From Vallitalea maricola (GTDB lineage: Bacteria > Bacillota > Clostridia > Lachnospirales > Vallitaleaceae): a DNA stretch of 64,000 nucleotides. Within the stretch, counting starts at the first letter, position 1. Each line of letters begins with the position of its first letter. Shown piece after piece: positions 26,796 to 35,197 of the stretch. The notes beneath the pieces are model-generated. The model saw only the letters and a list, made by a program, of their open reading frames with translations, searched no databases and had not been told where the DNA came from. The translations under genes and the position numbers were made by a program. The stretch covers positions 62,001 through 126,000 of the forward strand of contig NZ_BTPU01000027.1 of assembly GCF_036985595.1 (NCBI RefSeq), in the 5' to 3' direction.

Positions 26796-27602
26796 ATGAA
26801 AAACAGTAATATCAAATTAGGAATATTTAATTGGTTTGGATATATCATGCCACCTGTAGAACGTGTCAAGAAGATAATAGAAGCTGGATTTAACAGCATC
26901 ATGTTATGGTGGGATGAAGAATTATTTTCAGAAGAAGGTAAAAAGGATTTATTGAAAATCTTGGAGATGGATATAAGTATAGAAAATATACATGCACCAT
27001 ATTATGAATGTAATAAATTATGGAGCAGTAATGAAACTGAGCGTAATTATATAATTAATGAATTCATTAAATGTATCCATGATTGCCATACTTATAATAT
27101 ACCAGTAATAGTCATGCATCTGACCCAAGGTGATTATCCAAACAAACCTAACATATACGGGCTTGATTCCATGAAAACCATATTAGAAGAAGCAAAAAAA
27201 TGTGGAATCAGAATCGCCATAGAAAATACAAGACAAGAAGAGTTTTTTGATTATGTTCTTAATAATATCCAAACAGATTGGTTAGGGGTGTGTTACGATT
27301 CTTCTCATGCTAACTTGTACAGCGCCTCTATTTTTGATGTTTTAAATAAATATGGTGATAGACTTATTTCATTACATCTATCTGATAATGATGGATGTAC
27401 AGATAGACATTGGCTGCCTTATGAAGGAGTCATTAATTGGATTAAGCTGCTTTATAAGTTGAAGGAAATAAATTATATGGGAAATCTATCATTTGAGGTC
27501 TTTTATGATAAAACAAAAGATGATTATGATTCAGCTGAATTCTTAAGAGAGGCACATGATAAGGCTGTTATATTAAGAACTGAATTGGAATATATATTAT
27601 AG
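26796..27602 (+). CDS. Sugar phosphate isomerase/epimerase-like TIM-barrel protein
   Basis: A 268-residue AP-endonuclease-2-type TIM barrel: IKLGIFNWFGYIMPPVERVKKIIEAGFNSIMLWWDEE start, ENIHAPYYE, VIVMHLTQGDYP, RIAIENTRQEEFFDYVL (Glu as metal ligand), VCYDSSHANLY and LHLSDNDGCTDRHWLPYEGVINW, supplying the usual metal-binding Glu/Asp/His set. Such enzymes isomerise or epimerise sugars such as hydroxypyruvate or inosose. Three in-frame ATGs exist (26781, 26790, 26796); GAGG at 26783-26786 best serves the last. It is directly after the RND gene and probably cotranscribed, though no functional link is obvious. Confidence 0.83.
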   Translation: MKNSNIKLGIFNWFGYIMPPVERVKKIIEAGFNSIMLWWDEELFSEEGKKDLLKILEMDISIENIHAPYYECNKLWSSNETERNYIINEFIKCIHDCHTYNIPVIVMHLTQGDYPNKPNIYGLDSMKTILEEAKKCGIRIAIENTRQEEFFDYVLNNIQTDWLGVCYDSSHANLYSASIFDVLNKYGDRLISLHLSDNDGCTDRHWLPYEGVINWIKLLYKLKEINYMGNLSFEVFYDKTKDDYDSAEFLREAHDKAVILRTELEYIL

Positions 27603-27716
27603 TTGATTAAAATTAAAGAGGTGATTGGATTATTTTGTGATAATAGGATGAGTATTATTATAAAAAACATTAAAAAATCTTATTAAAAAATTAAGTTTTT
27701 TCTAATTTATTTTTAA

Positions 27717-27745
27717 TTGTTATTGGTACAAAAATATGGTAAGAT
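27717..27745 (+). promoter_or_regulatory. Sigma-A-type promoter for the permuted NlpC/P60-like gene
   Basis: TTGTTA 27717-27722, 17-base spacer, TAAGAT 27740-27745, about 60 bases before the start codon. Confidence 0.5.
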
Positions 27746-27803
27746 GACATAAGATTAAAAAATAATCATTATTAATTAGACTAAATATGAATGAGGGTTG
27801 ACC

Positions 27804-28379
27804 ATGAAGAAAGACACGATAGACACTTATATTATGCTTTCTGATACTGGTTCTGTGTTGAATAGATTGATCAAATTCTATACCAAAATACCATATAACC
27901 ATGTATCGGTTGCACTGGACGAAGAGCTGAACGAGATGTACAGTTTTGGTAGAAAATTCCCTAGAAACCCTTTAATCGGAGGATTTGTCAGAGAATATAT
28001 TGACAAAGGAACTTATGCTCGTTTTAAAAATACTACTTGTTTAATATGCAAAATGGAAGTAACAAAAGAGCAATATGATAAATTAATTAAAAACATAGAA
28101 CATTTCAAGAAGCGAAAAAGAAGATACTATTATAATATATTTGGAATTTTTACAGTGATGTTGCATATACCAATAAAAATTCCATACGGATATGTATGTA
28201 CCCATTTTGTATCCCATGTATACGAGAGAAGCGGTGTAAAGCTGTTTAATAAAAGAAGTACATTAGTTTCTACAGTTGATTTCTATTACCTTAATAGGAT
28301 GAAGTTACATAAAGTATATGAAGGAAAATTATCAGATTTCTGTAATGAAAAAGAATACCAGCAATTTATGGTAGGATAA
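27804..28379 (+). CDS. Permuted papain-like (YiiX/NlpC-P60 type) cysteine hydrolase
   Basis: A 191-residue cytosolic protein. The order of likely catalytic residues is permuted: His in YNHVSVALDEELNEMYSFGRK near the N-terminus and Cys in PYGYVCTHFVSHVYERSG near residue 140, the arrangement of YiiX/LRAT-like papain-fold enzymes. Such proteins act as peptidases, amidases or acyltransferases. A TTG at 27798 is in frame, but GAGGG is six bases before the ATG at 27804. It is a single-gene unit. No signal peptide, so it would act inside the cell or at the membrane's inner face. Family call from motif order; substrate unknown. Confidence 0.75.
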   Translation: MKKDTIDTYIMLSDTGSVLNRLIKFYTKIPYNHVSVALDEELNEMYSFGRKFPRNPLIGGFVREYIDKGTYARFKNTTCLICKMEVTKEQYDKLIKNIEHFKKRKRRYYYNIFGIFTVMLHIPIKIPYGYVCTHFVSHVYERSGVKLFNKRSTLVSTVDFYYLNRMKLHKVYEGKLSDFCNEKEYQQFMVG

Positions 28380-28436
28380 GACATATTATTAAATTAGGGA
28401 AAGATACCTGAAAAAAATGATTTTGTATATATATAA

Positions 28437-28533
28437 AGCTGATTCATAATACATTAAATATCTCTGTAAGATAGACTGAACATAGTATATCTTAAGGTAA
28501 TTTTAATTATAATAAATGTATTATGAGTCAGCT
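28437..28533. repeat. Long imperfect inverted repeat (19-bp arms) before yitT-like gene
   Basis: AGCTGATTCATAATACATT (28437-28455) pairs with 28515-28533 with one mismatch; an inner AAGATA/TATCTT helix lies between. It sits shortly after the upstream gene, so it may serve as its terminator. Its arm resembles that of the hairpin at 2412. Confidence 0.6.
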
Positions 28534-28727
28534 CGTTTTACTATTAGAGATAAAAAAGTCAAGTTATTAATGAGGTCATCATTGTTTTTATAATAATATC
28601 TATGAATTAATAAAATGTTCTTGACCTATTATTAATTTTATGTTTAAATTCATATAAAGAATTAAGAAGTGAACTATAATTTAGAATATATTGGAGTTAA
28701 GTATAATATCTTTTTTTTATTGAATAC

Positions 28728-28742
28728 ATGTAATCGTTTTCA
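28728..28742 (+). promoter_or_regulatory. Catabolite responsive element (cre)-like site
   Basis: ATGTAATCGTTTTCA matches every position of the Firmicute cre consensus WTGNAANCGNWWNCW. It lies 20 bases downstream of a TATAAT (28702-28707) and 33 bases before the start codon, where CcpA binding would block elongation. Confidence 0.6.
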
Positions 28743-28775
28743 CAGTCTTATCAATAGATAAAGGAGATATTGTAA

Positions 28776-29627
28776 ATGAAAAAAAATTTATTATTAAAAG
28801 ACATTTTAAATAATATGGTAGGATTATTTTTATTTGCCATAGGAATATATGTTTTTACTTCTAAAAACCAAATAGCTCCTGGAGGTGTATCTGGAATGGC
28901 AACTCTAATCAACTATCTTACAGGTATACCAATAGGTTTAACCTCTTTTTTGATTAATGTTCCTTTATTAGTATTAGCATTTATTTTTTTAGGCAGAAGT
29001 TTTGTTTTAAGAACACTTATATCAGTAGTTATTCTGTCTTTTATGTTAGATATTGGAGTTGTGTGGTTACCAATTTACAAAGAAAATGCATTATTAGCTG
29101 CTATATTTGGTGGGGTATGTCTTGGAATAGGATTATCTATTGTTTTTATGACTGAATCTTCCACAGGTGGAGGAGATATTTTAGGTAAACTGATTCAGAA
29201 AAGACGTCCATATTTATCTATTGGCAAAATACTGTTATCAATAGATTTTGTAGTTATATCATTGTCAGCAATTGTTTATAAAAATATTGAATCAGCTATG
29301 TATGGATTAATTACTATGTTTATCACAACAAAGATAGTAGATGCTTTTTTGGAAGCTTGTGATAAAGGTAAATTGCTATTTATTATGTGTAATGAAAGTA
29401 ATGAAGTTGCCAAGGGTATTACGCAGGAATTAAAGAGAGGAGCCACATTTTTAGATGGAAGAGGAGCATATTCAGGAGAAAATAAAGATGTGTTAATTGT
29501 AGCAGTCAAAAAAAGAGAAGTTTACAAAGCCAAGACTCTCATCAAGTATATTGATCCTACAGCATTCATTGTAGCTACAGAAGCAGGAGAAATAGTGGGA
29601 GAAGGTTTCAAAAGTACAATCATATAG
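28776..29627 (+). CDS. YitT-family membrane protein (DUF161 plus DUF2179)
   Basis: A 283-residue protein with five to six membrane segments in residues 10-190, containing APGGVSGMATLINYLTGIPIGLTSFLINVPL and MTESSTGGGDILGKLIQKRRP, the two YitT repeats, and a cytosolic C-terminal DUF2179 domain (GATFLDGRGAYSGENKDVLIVAVKKREV ... ATEAGEIVGEGFK). Function of the family is unsettled; transport is assumed. AAGGAG before the ATG. A cre-like site in its leader suggests carbon catabolite control. Confidence 0.88.
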   Translation: MKKNLLLKDILNNMVGLFLFAIGIYVFTSKNQIAPGGVSGMATLINYLTGIPIGLTSFLINVPLLVLAFIFLGRSFVLRTLISVVILSFMLDIGVVWLPIYKENALLAAIFGGVCLGIGLSIVFMTESSTGGGDILGKLIQKRRPYLSIGKILLSIDFVVISLSAIVYKNIESAMYGLITMFITTKIVDAFLEACDKGKLLFIMCNESNEVAKGITQELKRGATFLDGRGAYSGENKDVLIVAVKKREVYKAKTLIKYIDPTAFIVATEAGEIVGEGFKSTII

Positions 29628-29658
29628 ATAGTATTTCAAAATTATGGGAAAAAAGCTA

Positions 29659-29687
29659 TTGACTTTTAAAGTATTGTATATTATTAT
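29659..29687 (+). promoter_or_regulatory. Promoter of the LacI-led sugar operon
   Basis: TTGACT 29659-29664, 17-base spacer, TATTAT 29682-29687; start of transcription expected near 29694, leaving a leader of about 155 bases. Confidence 0.7.
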
Positions 29688-29699
29688 ATGGTTAGTCAA

Positions 29700-29713
29700 T
29701 GAAAACCATTACA
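29700..29713 (+). promoter_or_regulatory. LacI-type operator half-palindrome, proximal to the promoter
   Basis: TGAAAACCATTACA lies just after the predicted start site and shares TG-AA-ATTACA with the site at 29813, suggesting binding of the LacI protein encoded downstream. Confidence 0.5.
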
Positions 29714-29812
29714 TTAAATATACAATAATAGATATTATATTTATGAACTTCTTAATTTTAATGCTTTTTTAATGCTTATAGTAATAATTTAACTATATTT
29801 TTTTGAATATGA

Positions 29813-29826
29813 TGTAATGGATTACA
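29813..29826 (+). promoter_or_regulatory. LacI-type operator palindrome
   Basis: TGTAATGGATTACA: perfect six-base arms TGTAAT/ATTACA around GG, 22 bases before the start codon of the LacI-family gene. Together with 29700 it suggests autoregulation, possibly by looping. Confidence 0.6.
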
Positions 29827-29848
29827 TTACCTTAAATGAGGTGAAATA

Positions 29849-30841
29849 ATGAATATTCAAGATGTAGCTCGAGAAGCAGGTGTTTCAGTAGCAACAGTAT
29901 CTAGAGTTATTAACCATAATGAAAAAGTTTCTACCAATACCAAGAATAAGGTATTGAAAGCTATAGATAAGCTTCAATATACTCCTAATCTATTGGGACG
30001 TAATCTTAGGAAAAAAAGGACTTATAAAGTATTGGTATTAGTACCTACTTTATCAAATGAATTTTATTCTGAGATAGTAAGAGGTGTGGAAGATGTAGCT
30101 AATGAAGAAAATTATTATGTTATGGTATGTAGTACTCATTCTAACAAAGAAAAGGAGAAAGCATATTTAAATATGTTCTATAATCACTTGATTGATGGAA
30201 TTATTTTTACTGCTCCTGAGATGAGTGGAGATGCCATGATTGACATAGCTAATAATTACCCTGTTATTCAATGTAGTGAATACATTAAGAATACAGATGT
30301 TTCATGGGTGAGTATAGATAACCATCAAGCATCTATTGATGCAATACAATATCTTATTGACATTGGTCATAGAGAAATTGCGATAATTGGTAGTGAAAAT
30401 GGCTTCGTATCATCTATAAAAAGAAAACAAGGATATCTAGATACTCTTAAACAAAATAATATTCAGATAAATAATGATTATATAATCCAATCTGATTATG
30501 AATTTCAAGATGGTATAGATGGCTGTAAAAAATTATTGAATCTATCTAAACCACCTACAGCAATTTTTTGTGGTTCAGATGCAATAGCGGTTGGTGTAAT
30601 AAGACAACTTACAAAACAGGGCATTGTAGTTGGAAAAGATATAAGTGTTATAGGGTTCGATGATACTCATCTAGCAGCTTATTACAATCCGCCCATTACT
30701 ACAGTTTCTCAGCCAAGGTATGATATGGGTAAAGTTGCAATGGAATTATTACTTAGAAAGATTAATAATATTAATTGCAAAAATGAGTATATAACTCTAG
30801 ATCATAAATTAACCATCAGAGAATCTACATTAGCTAAATAA
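29849..30841 (+). CDS. LacI-family transcriptional regulator of the sugar operon
   Basis: A 330-residue LacI/GalR regulator: N-terminal helix-turn-helix and hinge (NIQDVAREAGVSVATVSRVINHNEKVSTNTKNKVLKAIDKLQYTPNLLGRNLR), then a periplasmic-binding-type sensor (LVPTLSNEFYSEIVRGVEDVANEENYYVMV ... AIFCGSDAIAVGVIRQLTKQG ... SVIGFDDTHLAAYYNPPITTVSQPRYDMGKVAMELL). It controls the genes downstream, most likely releasing its operators (29700, 29813) when a sugar binds. GAGGTG upstream of the ATG. Five genes follow in the same direction to 34896 with short gaps. Confidence 0.93.
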   Translation: MNIQDVAREAGVSVATVSRVINHNEKVSTNTKNKVLKAIDKLQYTPNLLGRNLRKKRTYKVLVLVPTLSNEFYSEIVRGVEDVANEENYYVMVCSTHSNKEKEKAYLNMFYNHLIDGIIFTAPEMSGDAMIDIANNYPVIQCSEYIKNTDVSWVSIDNHQASIDAIQYLIDIGHREIAIIGSENGFVSSIKRKQGYLDTLKQNNIQINNDYIIQSDYEFQDGIDGCKKLLNLSKPPTAIFCGSDAIAVGVIRQLTKQGIVVGKDISVIGFDDTHLAAYYNPPITTVSQPRYDMGKVAMELLLRKINNINCKNEYITLDHKLTIRESTLAK

Positions 30842-30889
30842 TCAATAACCTTACATTCATCATATTAGTACAAGAAAGAAGTGATTAAG

Positions 30890-31687
30890 ATGAAATTGGG
30901 AATCATTGCAGAACCTTGTGAACAAAGTTTTATAGATGCAAAGAAAAGAAAACTTGATGTATTAGAGTTTTGTTTACATCCCACATTTGGAATGGATAAA
31001 TCCCTTAAGAAATTAGAAGTTATAAGAGGATTAAAACCGTATATTAAGAGATACGGAATAGACGTAGCTGCTATAAGTGTCTGGGCTACTGATAAGATTG
31101 ATGAAAAAGGTAATTTAATTAAAAATGAGCTTGAACTTGGTTATAAACTAATTGATGCAGCAAACAATATTGGTTGCACTAATGTAGTAACTTCATGTAA
31201 TTATGTAGAAGGATTGTCATATTATGAAAACTGTTCCAAAGCAATAGAATACTTTGAGAAATTAATTGAATATGGAAAACCTAAGAAGGTTAAGATATCA
31301 ACTTATAATTGCAGATGGAATAACTTTGTACATAGCGATATGGCTTGGACTATTATACATGGACATCTCAAGAATCTAGGAATTAAATATGATCCATCAC
31401 ATGCTGTATATAATGAAGGAAAATACTTAGCAGAAATGAAAAAATGGGCACACAGATTTTATCATGTTCATCTAAAGGGCGCGATGAAAATTAATGATAA
31501 AAGATTTGATGATCCACCAATCGGTATGGATGAAATAGACTGGGGTAAATTCATGGCAATATTATATGCCATGAAATATGAAGATGCTTTATGTCTAGAG
31601 CCACATTCAGAGAATTGGGAAGGTGAATTAGGAGAAAAGGGCATTGATTTTTCTATTAATTATATAAAACCATATATTTTAGATTGA
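30890..31687 (+). CDS. Sugar phosphate isomerase/epimerase-like TIM-barrel enzyme of the sugar operon
   Basis: A 265-residue AP-endonuclease-2-type barrel: KLGIIAEPCEQSFIDAKKRKLDVLEFCLHP, ISVWATDKID, NVVTSCNYVEG, KISTYNCRWNNF, GIKYDPSHAVYNEGKY, FYHVHLKGAMKINDKRFDDPPIGMDEIDWGKFM, CLEPHSENWEG. The Asp-x-x-His and His/Glu residues in the later strands form the metal site. It probably converts the sugar brought in by the transporter encoded next. A GTG at 30881 is in frame; the ATG at 30890 sits at a better distance from AAGAAGTG. Confidence 0.85.
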   Translation: MKLGIIAEPCEQSFIDAKKRKLDVLEFCLHPTFGMDKSLKKLEVIRGLKPYIKRYGIDVAAISVWATDKIDEKGNLIKNELELGYKLIDAANNIGCTNVVTSCNYVEGLSYYENCSKAIEYFEKLIEYGKPKKVKISTYNCRWNNFVHSDMAWTIIHGHLKNLGIKYDPSHAVYNEGKYLAEMKKWAHRFYHVHLKGAMKINDKRFDDPPIGMDEIDWGKFMAILYAMKYEDALCLEPHSENWEGELGEKGIDFSINYIKPYILD

Positions 31688-31774
31688 TTACTATATCAAT
31701 AAATAAAATTGATAGTAAAGTCTAATCTTAGACTATTAAATAACTATAAATTTATGACTATGGAGGAAGTAATA

Positions 31775-33160
31775 ATGAAAAAATTTCACGGTTTTAAAAT
31801 GTTCACAGTAATCGCATTAGTAATGGCTATGTTAGTATCGTTAGCAGGTTGTTCTAGTTCTAAGAATGATACTGAAAAAGACGATGCAAAAGAAAATAGT
31901 AAGGAACAGCAAAAAGATACTGAAAAAAAATCAAGTGTAACTATTGAACTTTTTCAATTTAAATTAGAAATAGCAAAAGCTCTTGATGCAGCAGCATCAG
32001 AGTATATGAAAGAAAATCCCAATGTTAAAATTAATGTTCAATCAATTGGTGAAGGATATAGCACACAATTAAAGGCAAAGATGCAATCTGGTAAAGAGCC
32101 TACTATATTTAATGTAGGGGGCCCATCAGATGTTAATGATTGGTTATATAAATTGGAAGATCTTTCAGATCAACCTTGGGTTGAGTATGCAGCAACTGGT
32201 ACAATGGGCGATGTTACCATAGATAATAAAGTTTATGGATTACCATACTCAGTAGAAGGATATGGGTTTGTATATAACAAAGCTATGTTTGAAGCAGCTG
32301 GTGTAGATATTGCAGAGATAAAAGATTTTGCAACACTAGAAACAGCAGTTAAAAAATTAGATGAAAAGATTAAATCTGGTGATTTAAAAGAGCAATTCCC
32401 TGATCTTGAAGCAGTATTTGAATTACCAGCTAAGGAAACTTGGCTAACAGGATTACATACAACTAATGTAGCGTTAAGTCCAGAATTTGATAGTGCATTG
32501 AATGCATTTAATGCTGATAAAGTTGAATACAAATATAGTGACCAACTCAAAAAAATCGTAGATATACAAGCTGATTATTCATCGGACGCAGATAATAAAC
32601 AAAAACTTTGTGCAGTAGATAATACTACATCAGTAGAAAATGGTATAGCCATCGGAAGAGTAGCTATGGTTCAACAAGGTAACTGGATATATCCTTCAGT
32701 AAATAGTATAGACCAGGAAATAGCTGAACAATTAGATATTTTACCTATTCCTCTTGAAGGAGTTATAGAAGATAGTATTCCAATAGGTGTACCAATGTAT
32801 TGGACAGTTAATGTTGATGCTGCTGATGAACAAAAAGCAGCTGCAAAAGACTTCTTAAACTGGTTATATCAATCAGAAAGAGGAAAAGAAATTATTGTAA
32901 ATGAATTCTTCTTTATCCCACCATTCACTAATTATGATGGATTAGAAGCAAAAGACAGCTTAAGTCGTGCAGTACAAAGATATACTAATGCTGGGAAAAC
33001 AATGCCTTGGGTATTCATGGGTTATCCAAGTGGATGGTGCATGGATATCATGGGAACATCCATTCAAAAATATCTAGCAGGTGTTCAAGATTGGGATGAA
33101 GTAATTGATTATTGTAAACAACAATGGGAAGAATTGGCTAAAAAAAGAGATGAGAATTAA
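31775..33160 (+). CDS. Sugar ABC transporter substrate-binding lipoprotein
   Basis: A 461-residue family 1 binding protein with lipoprotein signal (MKKFHGFKMFTVIALVMAML, lipobox SLAGC), an acidic/Lys linker, and the typical fold (ELFQFKLEIAKALDAAASEYMKENPNVKINVQSIGEGYSTQLKAKMQSGKEPTIFNVGG ... YGLPYSVEGYGFVYNKAMFEAAGVD ... RVAMVQQGNWIYPSV). The frame is open upstream to 31709, but GGAGG at 31762-31766 fixes the start at 31775. It binds the operon's sugar outside the membrane for the two permeases that follow. Confidence 0.93.
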   Translation: MKKFHGFKMFTVIALVMAMLVSLAGCSSSKNDTEKDDAKENSKEQQKDTEKKSSVTIELFQFKLEIAKALDAAASEYMKENPNVKINVQSIGEGYSTQLKAKMQSGKEPTIFNVGGPSDVNDWLYKLEDLSDQPWVEYAATGTMGDVTIDNKVYGLPYSVEGYGFVYNKAMFEAAGVDIAEIKDFATLETAVKKLDEKIKSGDLKEQFPDLEAVFELPAKETWLTGLHTTNVALSPEFDSALNAFNADKVEYKYSDQLKKIVDIQADYSSDADNKQKLCAVDNTTSVENGIAIGRVAMVQQGNWIYPSVNSIDQEIAEQLDILPIPLEGVIEDSIPIGVPMYWTVNVDAADEQKAAAKDFLNWLYQSERGKEIIVNEFFFIPPFTNYDGLEAKDSLSRAVQRYTNAGKTMPWVFMGYPSGWCMDIMGTSIQKYLAGVQDWDEVIDYCKQQWEELAKKRDEN

Positions 33161-33187
33161 TATAACTAGAATGGTGGATGAAGAAAA

Positions 33188-34054
33188 ATGAGAAATTCCA
33201 AAAAAATATTTTGGCTTTTCCTAGCTCCTAGCGGTATATCATTTTTATTAGTTGTTATTATCCCTATGTTTTTAGGAATATATTATTCTTTCACAGACTG
33301 GAATGGTATTAGTGAAAAGATCAATTTTATAGGTTTTCATAATTATATTGAGATATTTACAAAAGATCCAGGATTTAGAGATGCATTTTTATTTACAGTT
33401 AAATACGTTATAGTTGAAGTAATGATTGTAAATGTAGCTGGATTTTTATTAGCTTTATTGGTTACTAAAAAGTTACGTGTAAGCAATTTTTTGAAAAGTA
33501 CATTTTTCTTACCTAACTTGGTAGGAGGATTATTACTAGGATTCATTTGGCAATTTATATTTACTAAAGGATTCGAAAGCATAGCTGATAACTTAGGATG
33601 GGCGTTTTTTGATGGATGGTTATCCACTCCTCAAACAGGTTTTTGGGGACTGGTTATTGTATGCTCATGGCAAAGTATTGGATATATGATGTTGATTTAT
33701 GTTGCTGGTTTACAGTCCATACCTCAAGATGTATGGGAAGCTGGAAGTATAGATGGTGCTACTGGACTTAAGAAATTCAGACATATTACATTACCTTTGA
33801 TAGTTCCAGCTATTACTATAGGTATATTCATGAATATATCAGGTGCATTTAAGGTTTTTGACCAGAACTTGGCACTTACTAATGGAGGGCCTCATAATTC
33901 AACTCAGATGTTAACGCTTAACCTTTATAATACTGCTTATACATATAATGAATTAGGTATGGCTCAAGCGAAAGCAATAATATTCCTCATTATTGTAGGA
34001 ATCATTACCTTTACACAACTCTACTTTACTAAAAAGAAAGAGGTGGAAATGTAA
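33188..34054 (+). CDS. Sugar ABC transporter permease, MalF type
   Basis: A 288-residue permease with six membrane segments and the EAA loop QDVWEAGSIDGATGLKKFRHITLPLIVPAI, which docks on the ATPase. FLAPSGISFLLVVIIPMFLGIYYSFTDWNG is the usual N-terminus. Its stop codon overlaps the start of the second permease gene (TAATG), so the two are translationally coupled. No ATPase is encoded in the operon, so a shared MsmK-type ATPase is inferred. Confidence 0.93.
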   Translation: MRNSKKIFWLFLAPSGISFLLVVIIPMFLGIYYSFTDWNGISEKINFIGFHNYIEIFTKDPGFRDAFLFTVKYVIVEVMIVNVAGFLLALLVTKKLRVSNFLKSTFFLPNLVGGLLLGFIWQFIFTKGFESIADNLGWAFFDGWLSTPQTGFWGLVIVCSWQSIGYMMLIYVAGLQSIPQDVWEAGSIDGATGLKKFRHITLPLIVPAITIGIFMNISGAFKVFDQNLALTNGGPHNSTQMLTLNLYNTAYTYNELGMAQAKAIIFLIIVGIITFTQLYFTKKKEVEM

Positions 34055-34896
34055 TGACTAATAAAAAAATGAACAAAAAGCAAAAGAAGAAAATATTAAT
34101 AAGTGTATTTGGAGTTATATTAGCACTTATATATATATCACCATTTTATATGTTGTTAAGTAATTCCTTTAAAACATCAAAAGGTATATTCAAAGAAATA
34201 TTTGCATTACCATTTGGAGAATATTTTACATTAAAAAACTATGTAAATGCATTTATTGAGATGGATTTTCTTAGGAGTTTTACAAATTCCTTATTTATAA
34301 CTATAGCAGGAACAACATTGATTGTTATAACTTCTGCAATGGCTGCATGGGTATTGGTTAGAAGAAAATCAAAAATCAGCACTTTCATATTTTTTATTTA
34401 TGCTGGTGCAGTACTTGTTCCATTTCAATGTGTCATGTTACCTTTAGTAAAATTAATGGGTAAACTTAATATGCTTAATATACCAGGTTTAATTGTGATG
34501 TATATTGGATTTGGTTCCAGTATGGCGATTATGTTTTTTCATGGATTTATAAAAAATGTTCCAGTAGCACTTGAAGAAGCAGCTATTATAGACGGATGTG
34601 GACCTTTCAGAGTGTTCTGGAGAATAGTTTTACCGTTAATGAAACCAATAGTATTCACGATAGTCATATTAGATGTGATGTGGTTATGGAATGATTTCTT
34701 ATTACCTTCATTAATAATTAATCAACCTGGAATGCATACTATTCCATTAAAAACGTACTACTTTTTTGGAAAATATACTAAGAAATGGGATTTGGCAACA
34801 GCTGCATTAGTAATCAGTATCATACCTATAATGATATTCTATGCATTCGCACAAAAACGTGTAATTAATGGTATAACAGAAGGTGCTGTTAAATAA
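34054..34896 (+). CDS. Sugar ABC transporter permease, MalG type
   Basis: A 280-residue permease with six membrane segments and the EAA loop PVALEEAAIIDGCGPFRVFWRIVLPLMKPI. NSFKTSKGIFKEIFALPFG at about 32-50 and the C-terminal KRVINGITEGAVK are typical of MalG-like subunits, which often end in this GITxGAVK peptide. It forms a heterodimer with the preceding permease. GAGGTG within the previous gene's end serves as ribosome binding site. Last gene of the operon. Confidence 0.93.
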   Translation: MTNKKMNKKQKKKILISVFGVILALIYISPFYMLLSNSFKTSKGIFKEIFALPFGEYFTLKNYVNAFIEMDFLRSFTNSLFITIAGTTLIVITSAMAAWVLVRRKSKISTFIFFIYAGAVLVPFQCVMLPLVKLMGKLNMLNIPGLIVMYIGFGSSMAIMFFHGFIKNVPVALEEAAIIDGCGPFRVFWRIVLPLMKPIVFTIVILDVMWLWNDFLLPSLIINQPGMHTIPLKTYYFFGKYTKKWDLATAALVISIIPIMIFYAFAQKRVINGITEGAVK

Positions 34897-35197
34897 GCTA
34901 GTTTACAATTTAATATTATATTATAATAAGTAATTCCCCTCATAGCTCAAGGTTGGTTGTTCAGCCTTGGAGTAAAAGTAAAATAGTGAAAGATTGTAAA
35001 ATATAGTATGAAAAAAAGACTAAAACTTATTAAACCCTCACATTATAAGTGTAAGGGTTTAGTAAGTTTTTTTATGCTATATTTCTTATTGGTAACATAT
35101 GATACAGCTAAAATAATAAATAATAGTATAATAAAGGATAAGTCGATGATAAAATAAAATTATTTATTAACCATATAGAGCTGAAAGGAAGGATATT
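34897..35197. other. Intergenic stretch with a small hairpin and a terminator
   Basis: Holds a ten-base bulged stem at 34946-34972 without T-run and the strong terminator at 35022. No gene seen. Confidence 0.6.
35022..35073 (+). terminator. Intrinsic terminator of the sugar operon
   Basis: About 22-base arms (AAAACTTATTAAACCCT pairing with AGGGTTTAGTAAGTTTT) with few mismatches, then a T-run ending at 35073. Confidence 0.85.
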
